A DNA stretch of 64,000 bases from NCBI RefSeq assembly GCF_030123405.1, contig NZ_CP126110.1, forward strand, positions 3,038,001 through 3,102,000. The letters are read 5' to 3'. Under the pieces are notes generated by a model. That model saw only the letters and a program-made list of their open reading frames with translations. It made no database searches and was not told the DNA's origin. Position 1 is the first letter of the stretch. Every line of letters starts with the position of its first letter. The position numbers and the translations under genes were made by a program. Shown in pieces: positions 43,134 to 51,344 of the stretch. The DNA is from Neobacillus sp. WH10. GTDB lineage: Bacteria > Bacillota > Bacilli > Bacillales > Cytobacillaceae.

Positions 43134-44297
43134 CTATCTAGACCTATTATTTCGATTACGTAAAAATGCCGGGATATCTTGCAAATCATTTTCCTTCTCT
43201 GATTGCAAACGATGACCCATTAGCTGTTCTTCAGGCTGCTTCCATTGTGCCTCATAGTCCTGCACATATTCTTCCTTAATGATTTGTTCACGTCTAGAAC
43301 GGGTTTTTACTTCATGAGAAGACATTTTTCCGGATGGTCTTTCTTGATCCACAAACCCAGTCGCAATCACAGTAATCATTATTTCATCCTTTAAATTCTC
43401 GTTAATGATAGAACCAAAAATCATGTTTAATTCCTTATCTGCTGCGGTTGCAACGATATCTGCTGCCTCTTGTACTTCATACAGACTTAAATTAGTGCCT
43501 CCTGTAATATTCATGAGTACACCTTGAGCCCCATTGATGGAAGTTTCAAGCAGTGGACTAGAAATTGCTTTTTTTGCTGCCTCAACAGCACGGTCTGGGC
43601 CTTTTGCAATCCCAATTCCCATTAGAGCAGTTCCTTGATTGGACATGATTGCTTTTACGTCAGCAAAATCAAGGTTGATTAAACCTGGGACAGCAATTAA
43701 ATCGGAAATCCCTTGAACACCCTGACGGAGGACATTATCCGCTTCACGAAATGCTTCAACCATCGGTGTTCTTTTATCAACAATCTGTAATAAGCGGTCA
43801 TTTGGAACTATGATTAATGTATCCACGGCTTCCCTCATTAACTCGATACCACTAGCAGCATTATTGGCACGCTTTTTTCCCTCAAATCCGAAAGGACGTG
43901 TGACCACACCAATCGTAAGTGCGCCAATCTCACGGGAAATTTTCGCAATCGCCGGCGCAGCCCCTGTTCCTGTACCTCCGCCCATTCCTGCAGTTACGAA
44001 CACCATATCCGCGTCTTTTAAAACCTCTTGGAGCTGCTTTTTACTCTCTTCAACAGCCTTTCTCCCTACTTCAGGATTAGCACCTGCTCCTAATCCTCTT
44101 GTCAAGGATGCACCAATTTGCATCTTTATCTCCGCTTTTGATAGATTAAGAGCCTGTGCATCTGTATTTACAGCTATAAACTCAACGCCTTGAATTCCAT
44201 CCTCGATCATCCGGTTAACAGCATTGTTTCCCCCGCCGCCAACACCGATTACTTTAATTCTAGCAATTTGATCTATATTCATGTCAAAATCCCACAT
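43134..44297 (-). CDS. ftsZ: FtsZ-type cell-division GTPase, outside the division cluster
   Basis: A 387-residue tubulin-like GTPase that forms the division ring. Hallmarks: KVIGVGGGGNNAVNRM at the N-terminus, the tubulin signature GGGTGTGAAP, and the T7 loop region with NLDFADVKAIM. After a short variable linker the conserved C-terminal peptide DIPAFLRNRNNRSR is intact, so it could bind FtsA and SepF. ATG 44297 lies 8 bases after TAGGAGG; a TTG two codons earlier is not needed. In Bacillales ftsZ normally follows ftsA; here ftsA and other division genes are absent, so this is probably a second copy. Confidence 0.93.
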   Translation of the reverse strand: MWDFDMNIDQIARIKVIGVGGGGNNAVNRMIEDGIQGVEFIAVNTDAQALNLSKAEIKMQIGASLTRGLGAGANPEVGRKAVEESKKQLQEVLKDADMVFVTAGMGGGTGTGAAPAIAKISREIGALTIGVVTRPFGFEGKKRANNAASGIELMREAVDTLIIVPNDRLLQIVDKRTPMVEAFREADNVLRQGVQGISDLIAVPGLINLDFADVKAIMSNQGTALMGIGIAKGPDRAVEAAKKAISSPLLETSINGAQGVLMNITGGTNLSLYEVQEAADIVATAADKELNMIFGSIINENLKDEIMITVIATGFVDQERPSGKMSSHEVKTRSRREQIIKEEYVQDYEAQWKQPEEQLMGHRLQSEKENDLQDIPAFLRNRNNRSR

Positions 44298-45058
44298 AGA
44301 CAATTCCTCCTAGACTGAACACAACATTACTCCATTATTCAGAAAATTAACTTTAGCTCACATTATGACATTTATCCTAAAAAACTAATTCCTCTTAATA
44401 TTTTAACAAAATAATAGGTGAGTTACTATAGTGCCACGTATTCAATTTGCACATAATAATAGCCTTCATTCGTTATTTGTATGTATGGAAATGTTTTTCC
44501 TCTCCTATACAAAGGAGAAATCTCCCAATTTTCCTTTGAAAGCGTACCGATGGAAAATCATAGTCATCAACTCAGATTGCTGAATCATTTTTACAGCTGT
44601 AATTTTTTACTTTCAACCACATTTAAGAAATGTAAAGAATGCGTAAATTTAATCCTAAAACAGAATTTTACAAATACTAGATTGCGAGCGAACTATAAGT
44701 TGGAATGATTCGATTAAAAAGCTATGCCTTTCTTGAAGGGAATGGATGCTATATTTATGATAGCAAAAATATAGCAAATTGCTAGAAAAATGATAAGTCG
44801 ACCTATCTCATCTTTTCATAACTTCTCCTTCTTTGATCCATTCAACAAATTGTCTTAATAACTGGCGAGGGTGACACCCAGACAAATCATCCGCGAAATC
44901 CACTTAAGAATCACAACTGAAAATGGCTGACCTGAAGTTGAACACTTACTTTCAGCGTTATCAGGCAAACGTCCAAAAGTCTTGATTATCGCAACGGTTT
45001 TAAACTAAAATTAATTAGAAAGATTCAGCTTGAATGTATTAAAGAAGGAGCAGTAAAC
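44298..45058. other. 761-base gap, possible gene remnant
   Basis: The left part should hold the ftsZ promoter. On the minus strand 44808-44903 is an open frame of 31 codons (ADDLSGCHPRQLLRQFVEWI in the middle) directly after a TAA. It reads like the C-terminus of a lost protein. A 75-codon plus-strand frame at 44481-44708 lacks a ribosome site. Nothing else is recognisable. Confidence 0.4.
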
Positions 45059-45736
45059 ATGAATTCACCGAAAAGTATTGTCGAAAAACTGAATTTGAAT
45101 AAATACCCTACCAAACTAATTCTCCAAGTCCCTGAAAACATGGATGACTTTAACGAACTAGAATATGATTCATCCAGTAAACAAGCCAAATATGATCTTA
45201 TCTTTATTTTTATATTTAGCTTAGAGGAATTCACCAAGCATCTGCAATCAGTGATTGAAAAACAATTATTGGAGGACAACGGGTACTTATACTTCGCCTA
45301 TCCGAAAAAAAATAATAAGGTGTATAAAGAATACATAGATCGTGACAGTTTCATGGCTGCATTACCTGTTGATGAGGAAGGATATGTTTCTGAAAGTAAA
45401 GTGAAATTTTCCAGAATGGTTAGTTTAAATGATGTTTTTACTGTAGTGGGGCTGAAATCAGTTCCTAGGAAGTCAAAAAAAACGGCCAGCAGTAAAAATA
45501 GCCAATGTGTAGATGACTACATTATCCACGTGGATGATATAAAGAATTATTTAAATAAAAACGAAGAATTATTAAAAACCTACAACGAATTAACTTTTGG
45601 ATATCAAAAGGACTGGGCCCGTTACGTTTTTAGTGCAAAAAGGAAAGAAACCCAAGAAAAACGGTTATTGGAAATGGAGACAATCCTAGGTGAGGGCTAC
45701 AAATCGATGGATTTATATAGAAGAAAAAAGAAATAG
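45059..45736 (+). CDS. Protein with C-terminal YdeI/OmdA-like region, 225 aa
   Basis: The N-terminal about 140 residues resemble the small DUF3052-like fold (KLNLNKYPTKLILQVPEN, then KYDLIFIFIFSLEEFTKHL). The last about 60 residues (NELTFGYQKDWARYVFSAKR, then RLLEMETILGEGYKSMDLY) match the YdeI/OmdA type, in which a Trp-Ala-Arg-Tyr segment and a helical tail are conserved. YdeI-like proteins have been linked to stress and bacteriocin tolerance, but their biochemistry is unknown. AAGGAG lies 8 bases before the ATG. The gene is monocistronic and converges on the aminotransferase gene. Confidence 0.75.
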   Translation: MNSPKSIVEKLNLNKYPTKLILQVPENMDDFNELEYDSSSKQAKYDLIFIFIFSLEEFTKHLQSVIEKQLLEDNGYLYFAYPKKNNKVYKEYIDRDSFMAALPVDEEGYVSESKVKFSRMVSLNDVFTVVGLKSVPRKSKKTASSKNSQCVDDYIIHVDDIKNYLNKNEELLKTYNELTFGYQKDWARYVFSAKRKETQEKRLLEMETILGEGYKSMDLYRRKKK

Positions 45737-45753
45737 AATTTAACAAATGAACG

Positions 45754-45798
45754 GTGCCTGACCCCAATTGCGACAACTTTCGAATTGGGGCCAGGCAC
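45754..45798. terminator. Large hairpin built from a repeat element
   Basis: GTGCCTGACCCCAATT (45754-45769) pairs with AATTGGGGCCAGGCAC (45783-45798) with one mismatch. It belongs to the same GGTGCCTGA family as the short repeats elsewhere and lies between convergent genes, where it can end both transcripts. Confidence 0.8.
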
Positions 45799-45867
45799 AT
45801 AATTCTATTGTATGATTTTTTCAATAGTATTGAACGTTCCAAACACAACCTGATTAACCGATACCGA

Positions 45868-47217
45868 TTATAACTGGAAAATGCTCTCTTTTACTATCTT
45901 AACAATAAAGGAAAAGTCTTCATCTGTAATACTCAGAGGTGGGGATAGCTGCAAAACATTATTGTATCCGGCAACTGTGTCGCCATTTTTACCAATTAAT
46001 AATCCCTTTTCTTTACATGCGCCAATGACTTTATTCAGTTTATCAATGGACGCAGGTTCCTTCGTTTGTTTATCTTCGACAAGCTCAATTCCAAGAAGCA
46101 AGCCTTTTCCGCGCACATCTCCCACATTTGGATGCTCCTTTATATCTTCAAGCTCCCGCAATAGCCGCTCACCCAATACCTTAGAACGCTCGATCAGCTT
46201 TTCATTTTCCATGATTTCTAGATTCTTCAATGCTAACGCACAGGCGGCAGGATTTCCTCCAAACGTATTCACATGACGAAAACGGTCATAATCCTCAGTA
46301 CCAGTGTAAGCCTCATAAATCTCCCTTTTAACCGCTGTTGCCGATAATGGAAGATAGGCACTGGTAATGCCTTTTGCCATTGTAATGATATCCGGTTTGA
46401 CACCATAGTTCATAAATCCAAAAGCTTTCCCTGTCCGCCCGAATCCACAAATTACCTCATCACAAATCAAGAGGGCACCATGTCTCTCACAAATTTCTTT
46501 TACTCTTGTCATATAGCCATCTGGAGGCATTAAAATTCCTCCCCCAGTAATAATCGGCTCCATAATAACCCCGGCAATGGTTTCGCTTAACTCCCATGTC
46601 ATCACGCGATTGATTTCCTCTGCACTTGCGAGTGTATCGATGTCATCAGGATTACGATACGTATCAGGCGGTGCGACATGCAGGAATCCTTGACCAAGCG
46701 GTTCATATTTATACTTTCGCTGTGCTTGTCCCGTTGCGGCTAGTGCCCCCATTGAATTGCCATGGTATGCACGATAGCGGGAAATAAACTTATATCGGCC
46801 GTGGCTCCCTTTTTGCTGGTGATATTGCCGAGCAATTTTAAACGCTGTTTCATTCGCTTCCGATCCGCTATTCGAGAAGAAAATAACGTAATCACCACCG
46901 AGCCATTCATTTAATTTTTCGGCCAATTTAATTGCAGGGACATGGCTTTGTGATAATGGGAAGTACGGCATTTCTTCTAGCTGCTCGTATGCCGCTTTTG
47001 CAAGCTCTTTCCGACCATAGCCAACATTCACACACCAAAGACCTGACATACCATCTAAATAACGATTTCCATCAATATCCGTTACCCAGGCACCTTCTGC
47101 CTTTGTAATAATTAAATTTGACGGACTTGGAGCCGCCCCCCTCATCGCATGCCAGAGAAATTTTTCATCTATTTCTTGGAAATTTTCCGTTTGTGCTTTC
47201 AAAATAATCAACCCCAT
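45868..47217 (-). CDS. Class III omega-aminotransferase (paralogue of the pyrimidine-cluster enzyme)
   Basis: A 449-residue PLP enzyme closely related to the one at 16536-17891 along its whole length: NSGSEANETAFK (115-126), DEVICGFGRTGKAFGF, and the PLP lysine K282. It is 21 bases downstream of a CoA-acylating dehydrogenase, so the pair should convert an omega-amino acid (beta-alanine or similar) to an acyl-CoA. ATG 47217 has only a weak AAAGAG ribosome site; a TTG five codons later is an alternative and aligns better with the paralogue's start. Substrate is uncertain. Confidence 0.87.
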   Translation of the reverse strand: MGLIILKAQTENFQEIDEKFLWHAMRGAAPSPSNLIITKAEGAWVTDIDGNRYLDGMSGLWCVNVGYGRKELAKAAYEQLEEMPYFPLSQSHVPAIKLAEKLNEWLGGDYVIFFSNSGSEANETAFKIARQYHQQKGSHGRYKFISRYRAYHGNSMGALAATGQAQRKYKYEPLGQGFLHVAPPDTYRNPDDIDTLASAEEINRVMTWELSETIAGVIMEPIITGGGILMPPDGYMTRVKEICERHGALLICDEVICGFGRTGKAFGFMNYGVKPDIITMAKGITSAYLPLSATAVKREIYEAYTGTEDYDRFRHVNTFGGNPAACALALKNLEIMENEKLIERSKVLGERLLRELEDIKEHPNVGDVRGKGLLLGIELVEDKQTKEPASIDKLNKVIGACKEKGLLIGKNGDTVAGYNNVLQLSPPLSITDEDFSFIVKIVKESIFQL

Positions 47218-47238
47218 TCTCTTTGTAAATAATTACAA

Positions 47239-48696
47239 TTAATAACGAGCAGTTAGCATTTTCTTACGGGTATAGAATTCTACCCCATCTTTTCCATTTG
47301 CGTGAAGGTCACCATAGAATGATTTCTTATAGCCTGAAAATGGGAAGAAGGCCATTGGGGCCGGTACGCCAAGGTTGATCCCGAGCATCCCTGCATCAAT
47401 TTCATCACGGAATTCACGAACTGCTTTAGCACTATCCGTATATAAACAGGCACCATTTGCAAACTCAGATTTATTTGTCAGCTCAATCGCTTCCTCAAGA
47501 GTATCGACCCGAACAACTGATAGTACAGGTGCAAAAATTTCATCCTGCCAAATTTTCATACTAGGTTGAACGTTGTCAAAAATAGTTGGACCAACAAAGT
47601 ATCCCTGTTCGGCTACTGCATCTTTTCTGCCATCCCGGATCAGTAATGCGCCCTCATTTTCACCCAATTCAATATAGTGAAGCGTACGCTTTTTATGTGA
47701 CTCTCGAATGACTGGTCCAAGGAACACACCCTCATCGATGCCATTGCCAATTTTAATGTTATCAGCTTCCTTTATAAGCCTATTGATTAACTTATCCGCA
47801 ATTTCCCCAACGGCCACAACAACGGCCGCTGCCATACAACGCTCACCCGCAGAACCAAATGCTGCGCCAATGATATTTTTTACCGCGTTGTCCAAATCAG
47901 CATCGGGCAAGACAATGGAATGATTCTTTGCTCCTGCAAGAGCTTGGACACGTTTGCCGTTTGCGGCTGCAGTTTTATAGATATATTCAGCCACAGGCTG
48001 CGAACCAACGAAAGAGACCGCTTTTACGTCCTCATTTTCAAGAATTCCGTTAACCACATCGTGGGCACCATGTACGATATTTAAAACACCATCCGGCAGG
48101 CCTGCCTCTTGAAACAATTCAGCTAAACGATTCGCCAGTAACGGTGTTCTTTCGGACGGTTTTAATACAAATGTGTTTCCACAAGCAATAGCGAGTGGGA
48201 ACATCCAGCACGGAACCATCATTGGAAAATTAAACGGAGTAATTCCTCCGATGACACCAATTGGATAGCGGTACATTCCTGATTCAATATCAGTAGCAAT
48301 ATCGGGAAGTTGAGTTCCCATCATTAAGGTTGGAGCTCCAGCAGCAAATTCTACACATTCAATGCCGCGCTGGACTTCCCCAAATGCTTCCTCGTAACTT
48401 TTTCCGTTTTCCATCGTAATCAACTCAGCTAATTCCTTCCAGTTTTCCACTAAAAGCTGCTGATAACGGAACAGGATCCGGGCCCGGCGGGGGACAGCCA
48501 CCTTTTTCCATGTTTTGAATGCTTCTTTAGCTGTAGCTACAGCATGATCTAAATCTTCTCTTGTAGAAAGTGGTACACGTGCAATAACTTCCCCAGTTGC
48601 GGGATTAGGTACCTCTTCAGTCAGTGTGCTCGTGGACTCGATCCACTTTCCGCCAATATAGTTTTTAAGCGTTTTCATTTTTTGTGATACCACCAT
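47239..48696 (-). CDS. CoA-acylating (methyl)malonate-semialdehyde dehydrogenase (paralogue)
   Basis: A 485-residue enzyme of the MmsA/IolA type. ITPFNFPMM is near residue 152, FVGSQPVAEYIY near 229, and the catalytic C287 is in GSAGERCMAA. It is very similar to the enzyme at 17951-19417. The ATG at 48696 has TTGGAGG 9 bases upstream. A cre-like sequence lies 55-68 bases before the start. It is transcribed separately from the upstream pucR paralogue, since a strong terminator lies between them, and probably together with the aminotransferase. Confidence 0.9.
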   Translation of the reverse strand: MVVSQKMKTLKNYIGGKWIESTSTLTEEVPNPATGEVIARVPLSTREDLDHAVATAKEAFKTWKKVAVPRRARILFRYQQLLVENWKELAELITMENGKSYEEAFGEVQRGIECVEFAAGAPTLMMGTQLPDIATDIESGMYRYPIGVIGGITPFNFPMMVPCWMFPLAIACGNTFVLKPSERTPLLANRLAELFQEAGLPDGVLNIVHGAHDVVNGILENEDVKAVSFVGSQPVAEYIYKTAAANGKRVQALAGAKNHSIVLPDADLDNAVKNIIGAAFGSAGERCMAAAVVVAVGEIADKLINRLIKEADNIKIGNGIDEGVFLGPVIRESHKKRTLHYIELGENEGALLIRDGRKDAVAEQGYFVGPTIFDNVQPSMKIWQDEIFAPVLSVVRVDTLEEAIELTNKSEFANGACLYTDSAKAVREFRDEIDAGMLGINLGVPAPMAFFPFSGYKKSFYGDLHANGKDGVEFYTRKKMLTARY

Positions 48697-48750
48697 TATA
48701 GAAAACCTCCAATAATGTTATTACTTCTGTGTTTTGATTATAGCGGTATT

Positions 48751-48764
48751 TGAAAGCGTACACA
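48751..48764. promoter_or_regulatory. Weak cre-like site upstream of the second mmsA-type gene
   Basis: TGAAAGCGTACACA matches cre at 12 of 14 positions. It is 55 bases upstream of the start codon, similar in position to the site upstream of preT. Confidence 0.3.
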
Positions 48765-48840
48765 GTAGACACAATGTAAATATGTTTACGTAAATTTCTG
48801 AACATTTTAGCAATATTACCTGGATTATTAGAGAAAATGA

Positions 48841-48873
48841 CAAAAAAAAGAAACCAATGGGAATTGGTTTCTG
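48841..48873 (-). terminator. Terminator of the second pucR
   Basis: AGAAACCAAT (48849-48858) pairs with ATTGGTTTCT (48863-48872), then T8 on the minus strand. Confidence 0.9.
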
Positions 48874-48875
48874 CA

Positions 48876-50477
48876 TTAACTATTTCTATTGTTTTTAGAA
48901 GTGGAAAGATATTCGTAGGCATTGATGGCAAATTCTATCGCCTGCCTTTTATAGCTTTCCATAAAGTCTTCACCTAACAGTTCAGCTAATTTTTGGAGTC
49001 GTTGATAAAGTGTCTGACGAACTATGAAAAGATTTGCTGCGGTTTCCTTCTTTGAACCGTAGCATTTCAAATAAACTTTTAATGTTTCTAGCAATTTCCC
49101 ATTATTCTGCTGATCATATTTGAGGACGGGAGCCAAATAATCATCAATAAAATCATCAAGTGCTCCATGATTGTTGGCTATTGCTACCAGACGAAAAATA
49201 TATAAATCCTCATAAAAATTACTGAAACAGTCATTTGGTATTCGCTCTTGAATGATTAACGCTTCTTGTGCAGTGCGATAACTAACTTTCATATCGCTTA
49301 GCTTTTTGATAAACCTGCCAATACCGAATGTAAGTTGCGTAAACTTTGGATCTTCATCTAATGCTTTTTGAATTTGCTTAATTCCTGCCTCCATTCTATG
49401 CTTCCAATCAGTATTTTTTCGCTTATTTAACAGGATAAAAATAAGTTGGTTTTTTCGATTTGTCGAGAGTAATAGGAATCCCTGAGACTGAAAGACAGAA
49501 CGAAACAAGATTTTCAAAAGCGTAATATCTGAATTTTCCTCTTCGGCTTGATTGATTTTAAAAAGTAATACCAGACATCCATTGGCTTCAAAATGGGGCT
49601 CAATTTCAGTTAGGTATCTGTTCACTTGTTCTTCACTATGTATTCCATCCAACCATTGTTGAATCCATTCTGTTTCTTTTGCCTTTCTTCGTTCTTCAAT
49701 ATATAAGTCACGTAAAGTGTTTTGCGCAAGCGCGGTAGCAGTCCGATCTAAAATAAGTGATTCATATTCTGTAATACATTCCAAGTCAGAAATAATATAT
49801 ATATCTGCTAAGATTTGATTTAATGCCTGTATCGCTTGGTGGGCAATATTATTATGACAATGGATATTTTTTTCTTTTAACAACTGCAGGATTTTCTTTT
49901 GCTCTCTCGGTGATTTCTTAGATAAAATTTGAGTTTCCCCTTGATTTGGAAGCAAAACAACCGACAATTTTAAGTGTTCATGCAGGAACTTCAGAATTTT
50001 ATGCTCAGGATGTGAAGTGAGCAGTAATTGATTTAATTGATGTGAAAAATATTCTAAATCTGAAATCATTTGATAATGCTTCTTTATTAATACCGTATGT
50101 AAATCTTGTGTAATATCAACAAATCGGACTTTTTGGTAAAAAACAATTAACGGAAAATCATGAAGATTTGCTAATTCTATTATTTCTTCCGGAATGTTAG
50201 GGATGTAGGTTCCTAGTTCAATACAAATACCTGCTGCCCCCGAATCAATGAGCTGTTTAAAAAATGAAAGAAAGATCTCGTTATTTTCCCTTAAGCCAAT
50301 ACCAGTAGAGAGAATCAACTCGTCTCCATTAAGAAGCTCATCTATTCCCGTTACCTCCATGATGTGGATCCACTTCACAGTCCGGTGAAGTCCAGCTTTC
50401 CCTGCAATAACTTCGGCATCTTTAAAACTTCTATTCTCTAGTATTTCTTGGACGGTCAATTTAACATCGAGACTCAT
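48876..50477 (-). CDS. PucR-family transcriptional regulator (paralogue)
   Basis: A 533-residue regulator with the same domain order as the one at 19564-21195: a PucR N-terminal domain (LTVQEILENRSF, HIMEVTGIDELLNGDELILSTG in part), a middle domain, and a C-terminal HTH_30 (GSKKETAANLFIVRQTLYQR, LLGEDFMESYKR). I start at ATG 50477; the in-frame GTG at 50489 overlaps the GAGGTG ribosome site. It sits upstream of the paralogous dehydrogenase and aminotransferase genes and probably controls them. A terminator separates it from them. Confidence 0.88.
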   Translation of the reverse strand: MSLDVKLTVQEILENRSFKDAEVIAGKAGLHRTVKWIHIMEVTGIDELLNGDELILSTGIGLRENNEIFLSFFKQLIDSGAAGICIELGTYIPNIPEEIIELANLHDFPLIVFYQKVRFVDITQDLHTVLIKKHYQMISDLEYFSHQLNQLLLTSHPEHKILKFLHEHLKLSVVLLPNQGETQILSKKSPREQKKILQLLKEKNIHCHNNIAHQAIQALNQILADIYIISDLECITEYESLILDRTATALAQNTLRDLYIEERRKAKETEWIQQWLDGIHSEEQVNRYLTEIEPHFEANGCLVLLFKINQAEEENSDITLLKILFRSVFQSQGFLLLSTNRKNQLIFILLNKRKNTDWKHRMEAGIKQIQKALDEDPKFTQLTFGIGRFIKKLSDMKVSYRTAQEALIIQERIPNDCFSNFYEDLYIFRLVAIANNHGALDDFIDDYLAPVLKYDQQNNGKLLETLKVYLKCYGSKKETAANLFIVRQTLYQRLQKLAELLGEDFMESYKRQAIEFAINAYEYLSTSKNNRNS

Positions 50478-50624
50478 TGCTGCTATCACCTCTTTATGAT
50501 AAACCTAAACATATCTTTTAATAATTTACTATATTTTAACATTAATACAAAAGATGTGATTGCACTAATTAACATCTATAAGAAAATGGATGTTTTTTGA
50601 ATTTATTGGAAGCATTTCATAAAA

Positions 50625-50668
50625 ACAAAACACATGGTTTTTCAAAATGAAAGTCCCATGTGTTTCTT
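50625..50668 (-). terminator. Terminator of the ttr-type operon
   Basis: AAACACATGG pairs with CCATGTGTTT, and the minus strand continues in a T-rich run. It lies 66 bases after the chaperone stop. Confidence 0.8.
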
Positions 50669-50733
50669 TGAAAAATATTTTAAAATGATTTTTCTCTTTA
50701 CCTATCTTAATCATTATCAACAACTAATTAAAT

Positions 50734-51330
50734 CTATGATAATAATTCTTCTTTTTCTACGTTGCGACAAAAATAATTTAGAAATTCTTTAATAAACGGG
50801 TGTTTCACGCGATTCTCTGCACACTTTTGCAATGGCTCTAAAATAGGGTATAGAAAATCCGATAATACTTCATTTTTTAAAGTACTCATTTCATCGGATA
50901 ATTCGGTATTTTGACTTTGAACCGCTTTGAGTTGCTCCTGTAATATAGAAGTGATAAATACCATCAAACAACCTAAATGATCTGGGTAGAGATTTTTTTC
51001 AAGCGGGAAATAAAATCCCATTTTTTCATAATGACCGATTAAACATATTAAACTCTTCTTGCTGTCCTCCACCGCTCCCTTATTTTGACAGCAAAAAGAG
51101 GAGAAATATGGTGGAATGAAAAACGATCCAGGGACGAAAAAATGATTGTCATACCAGATTTCTACTTCTTCCCGATTGTAAAATGGATGGAAGGGAAACT
51201 CATTTTTCAGTGTTTCAGGCATTTTCGCAAAAATATTTTCATACTGTTCCCAGTCACCGAGCCAAATGACTGACATGATATTTGCCAGTGCCAGGCTGCC
51301 TTGGAGTTCCTCTTGTGTTTGCACCTTCAT
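50734..51330 (-). CDS. TorD-family molybdoenzyme chaperone
   Basis: A 198-residue, all-helical cytoplasmic protein of the TorD/DmsD type. It has an aromatic-rich PFHPFYNREEVE and FFVPGSFFIPPYFSSF in the region that usually carries the family YxxxF/YxPxD-type loop. Such proteins bind the Tat signal of a partner molybdoenzyme and hold it until cofactor insertion. It follows the catalytic-subunit gene by 14 bases, so it should serve that enzyme. The ATG at 51330 has GGGAGG only two bases upstream; the GTG at 51324 has better spacing and may be the true start. Confidence 0.8.
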   Translation of the reverse strand: MKVQTQEELQGSLALANIMSVIWLGDWEQYENIFAKMPETLKNEFPFHPFYNREEVEIWYDNHFFVPGSFFIPPYFSSFCCQNKGAVEDSKKSLICLIGHYEKMGFYFPLEKNLYPDHLGCLMVFITSILQEQLKAVQSQNTELSDEMSTLKNEVLSDFLYPILEPLQKCAENRVKHPFIKEFLNYFCRNVEKEELLS

Positions 51331-51344
51331 TACCTCCCTTTTAC

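Noticed and set aside
44418..44444. Sigma-54-like TGCCAC...TTGCA upstream of ftsZ
   Set aside because: The spacer between the two boxes is far too long and the -24 box is imperfect.
44481..44708. 75-residue plus-strand ORF upstream of ftsZ
   Set aside because: No ribosome site, low-complexity content and no recognisable motif.
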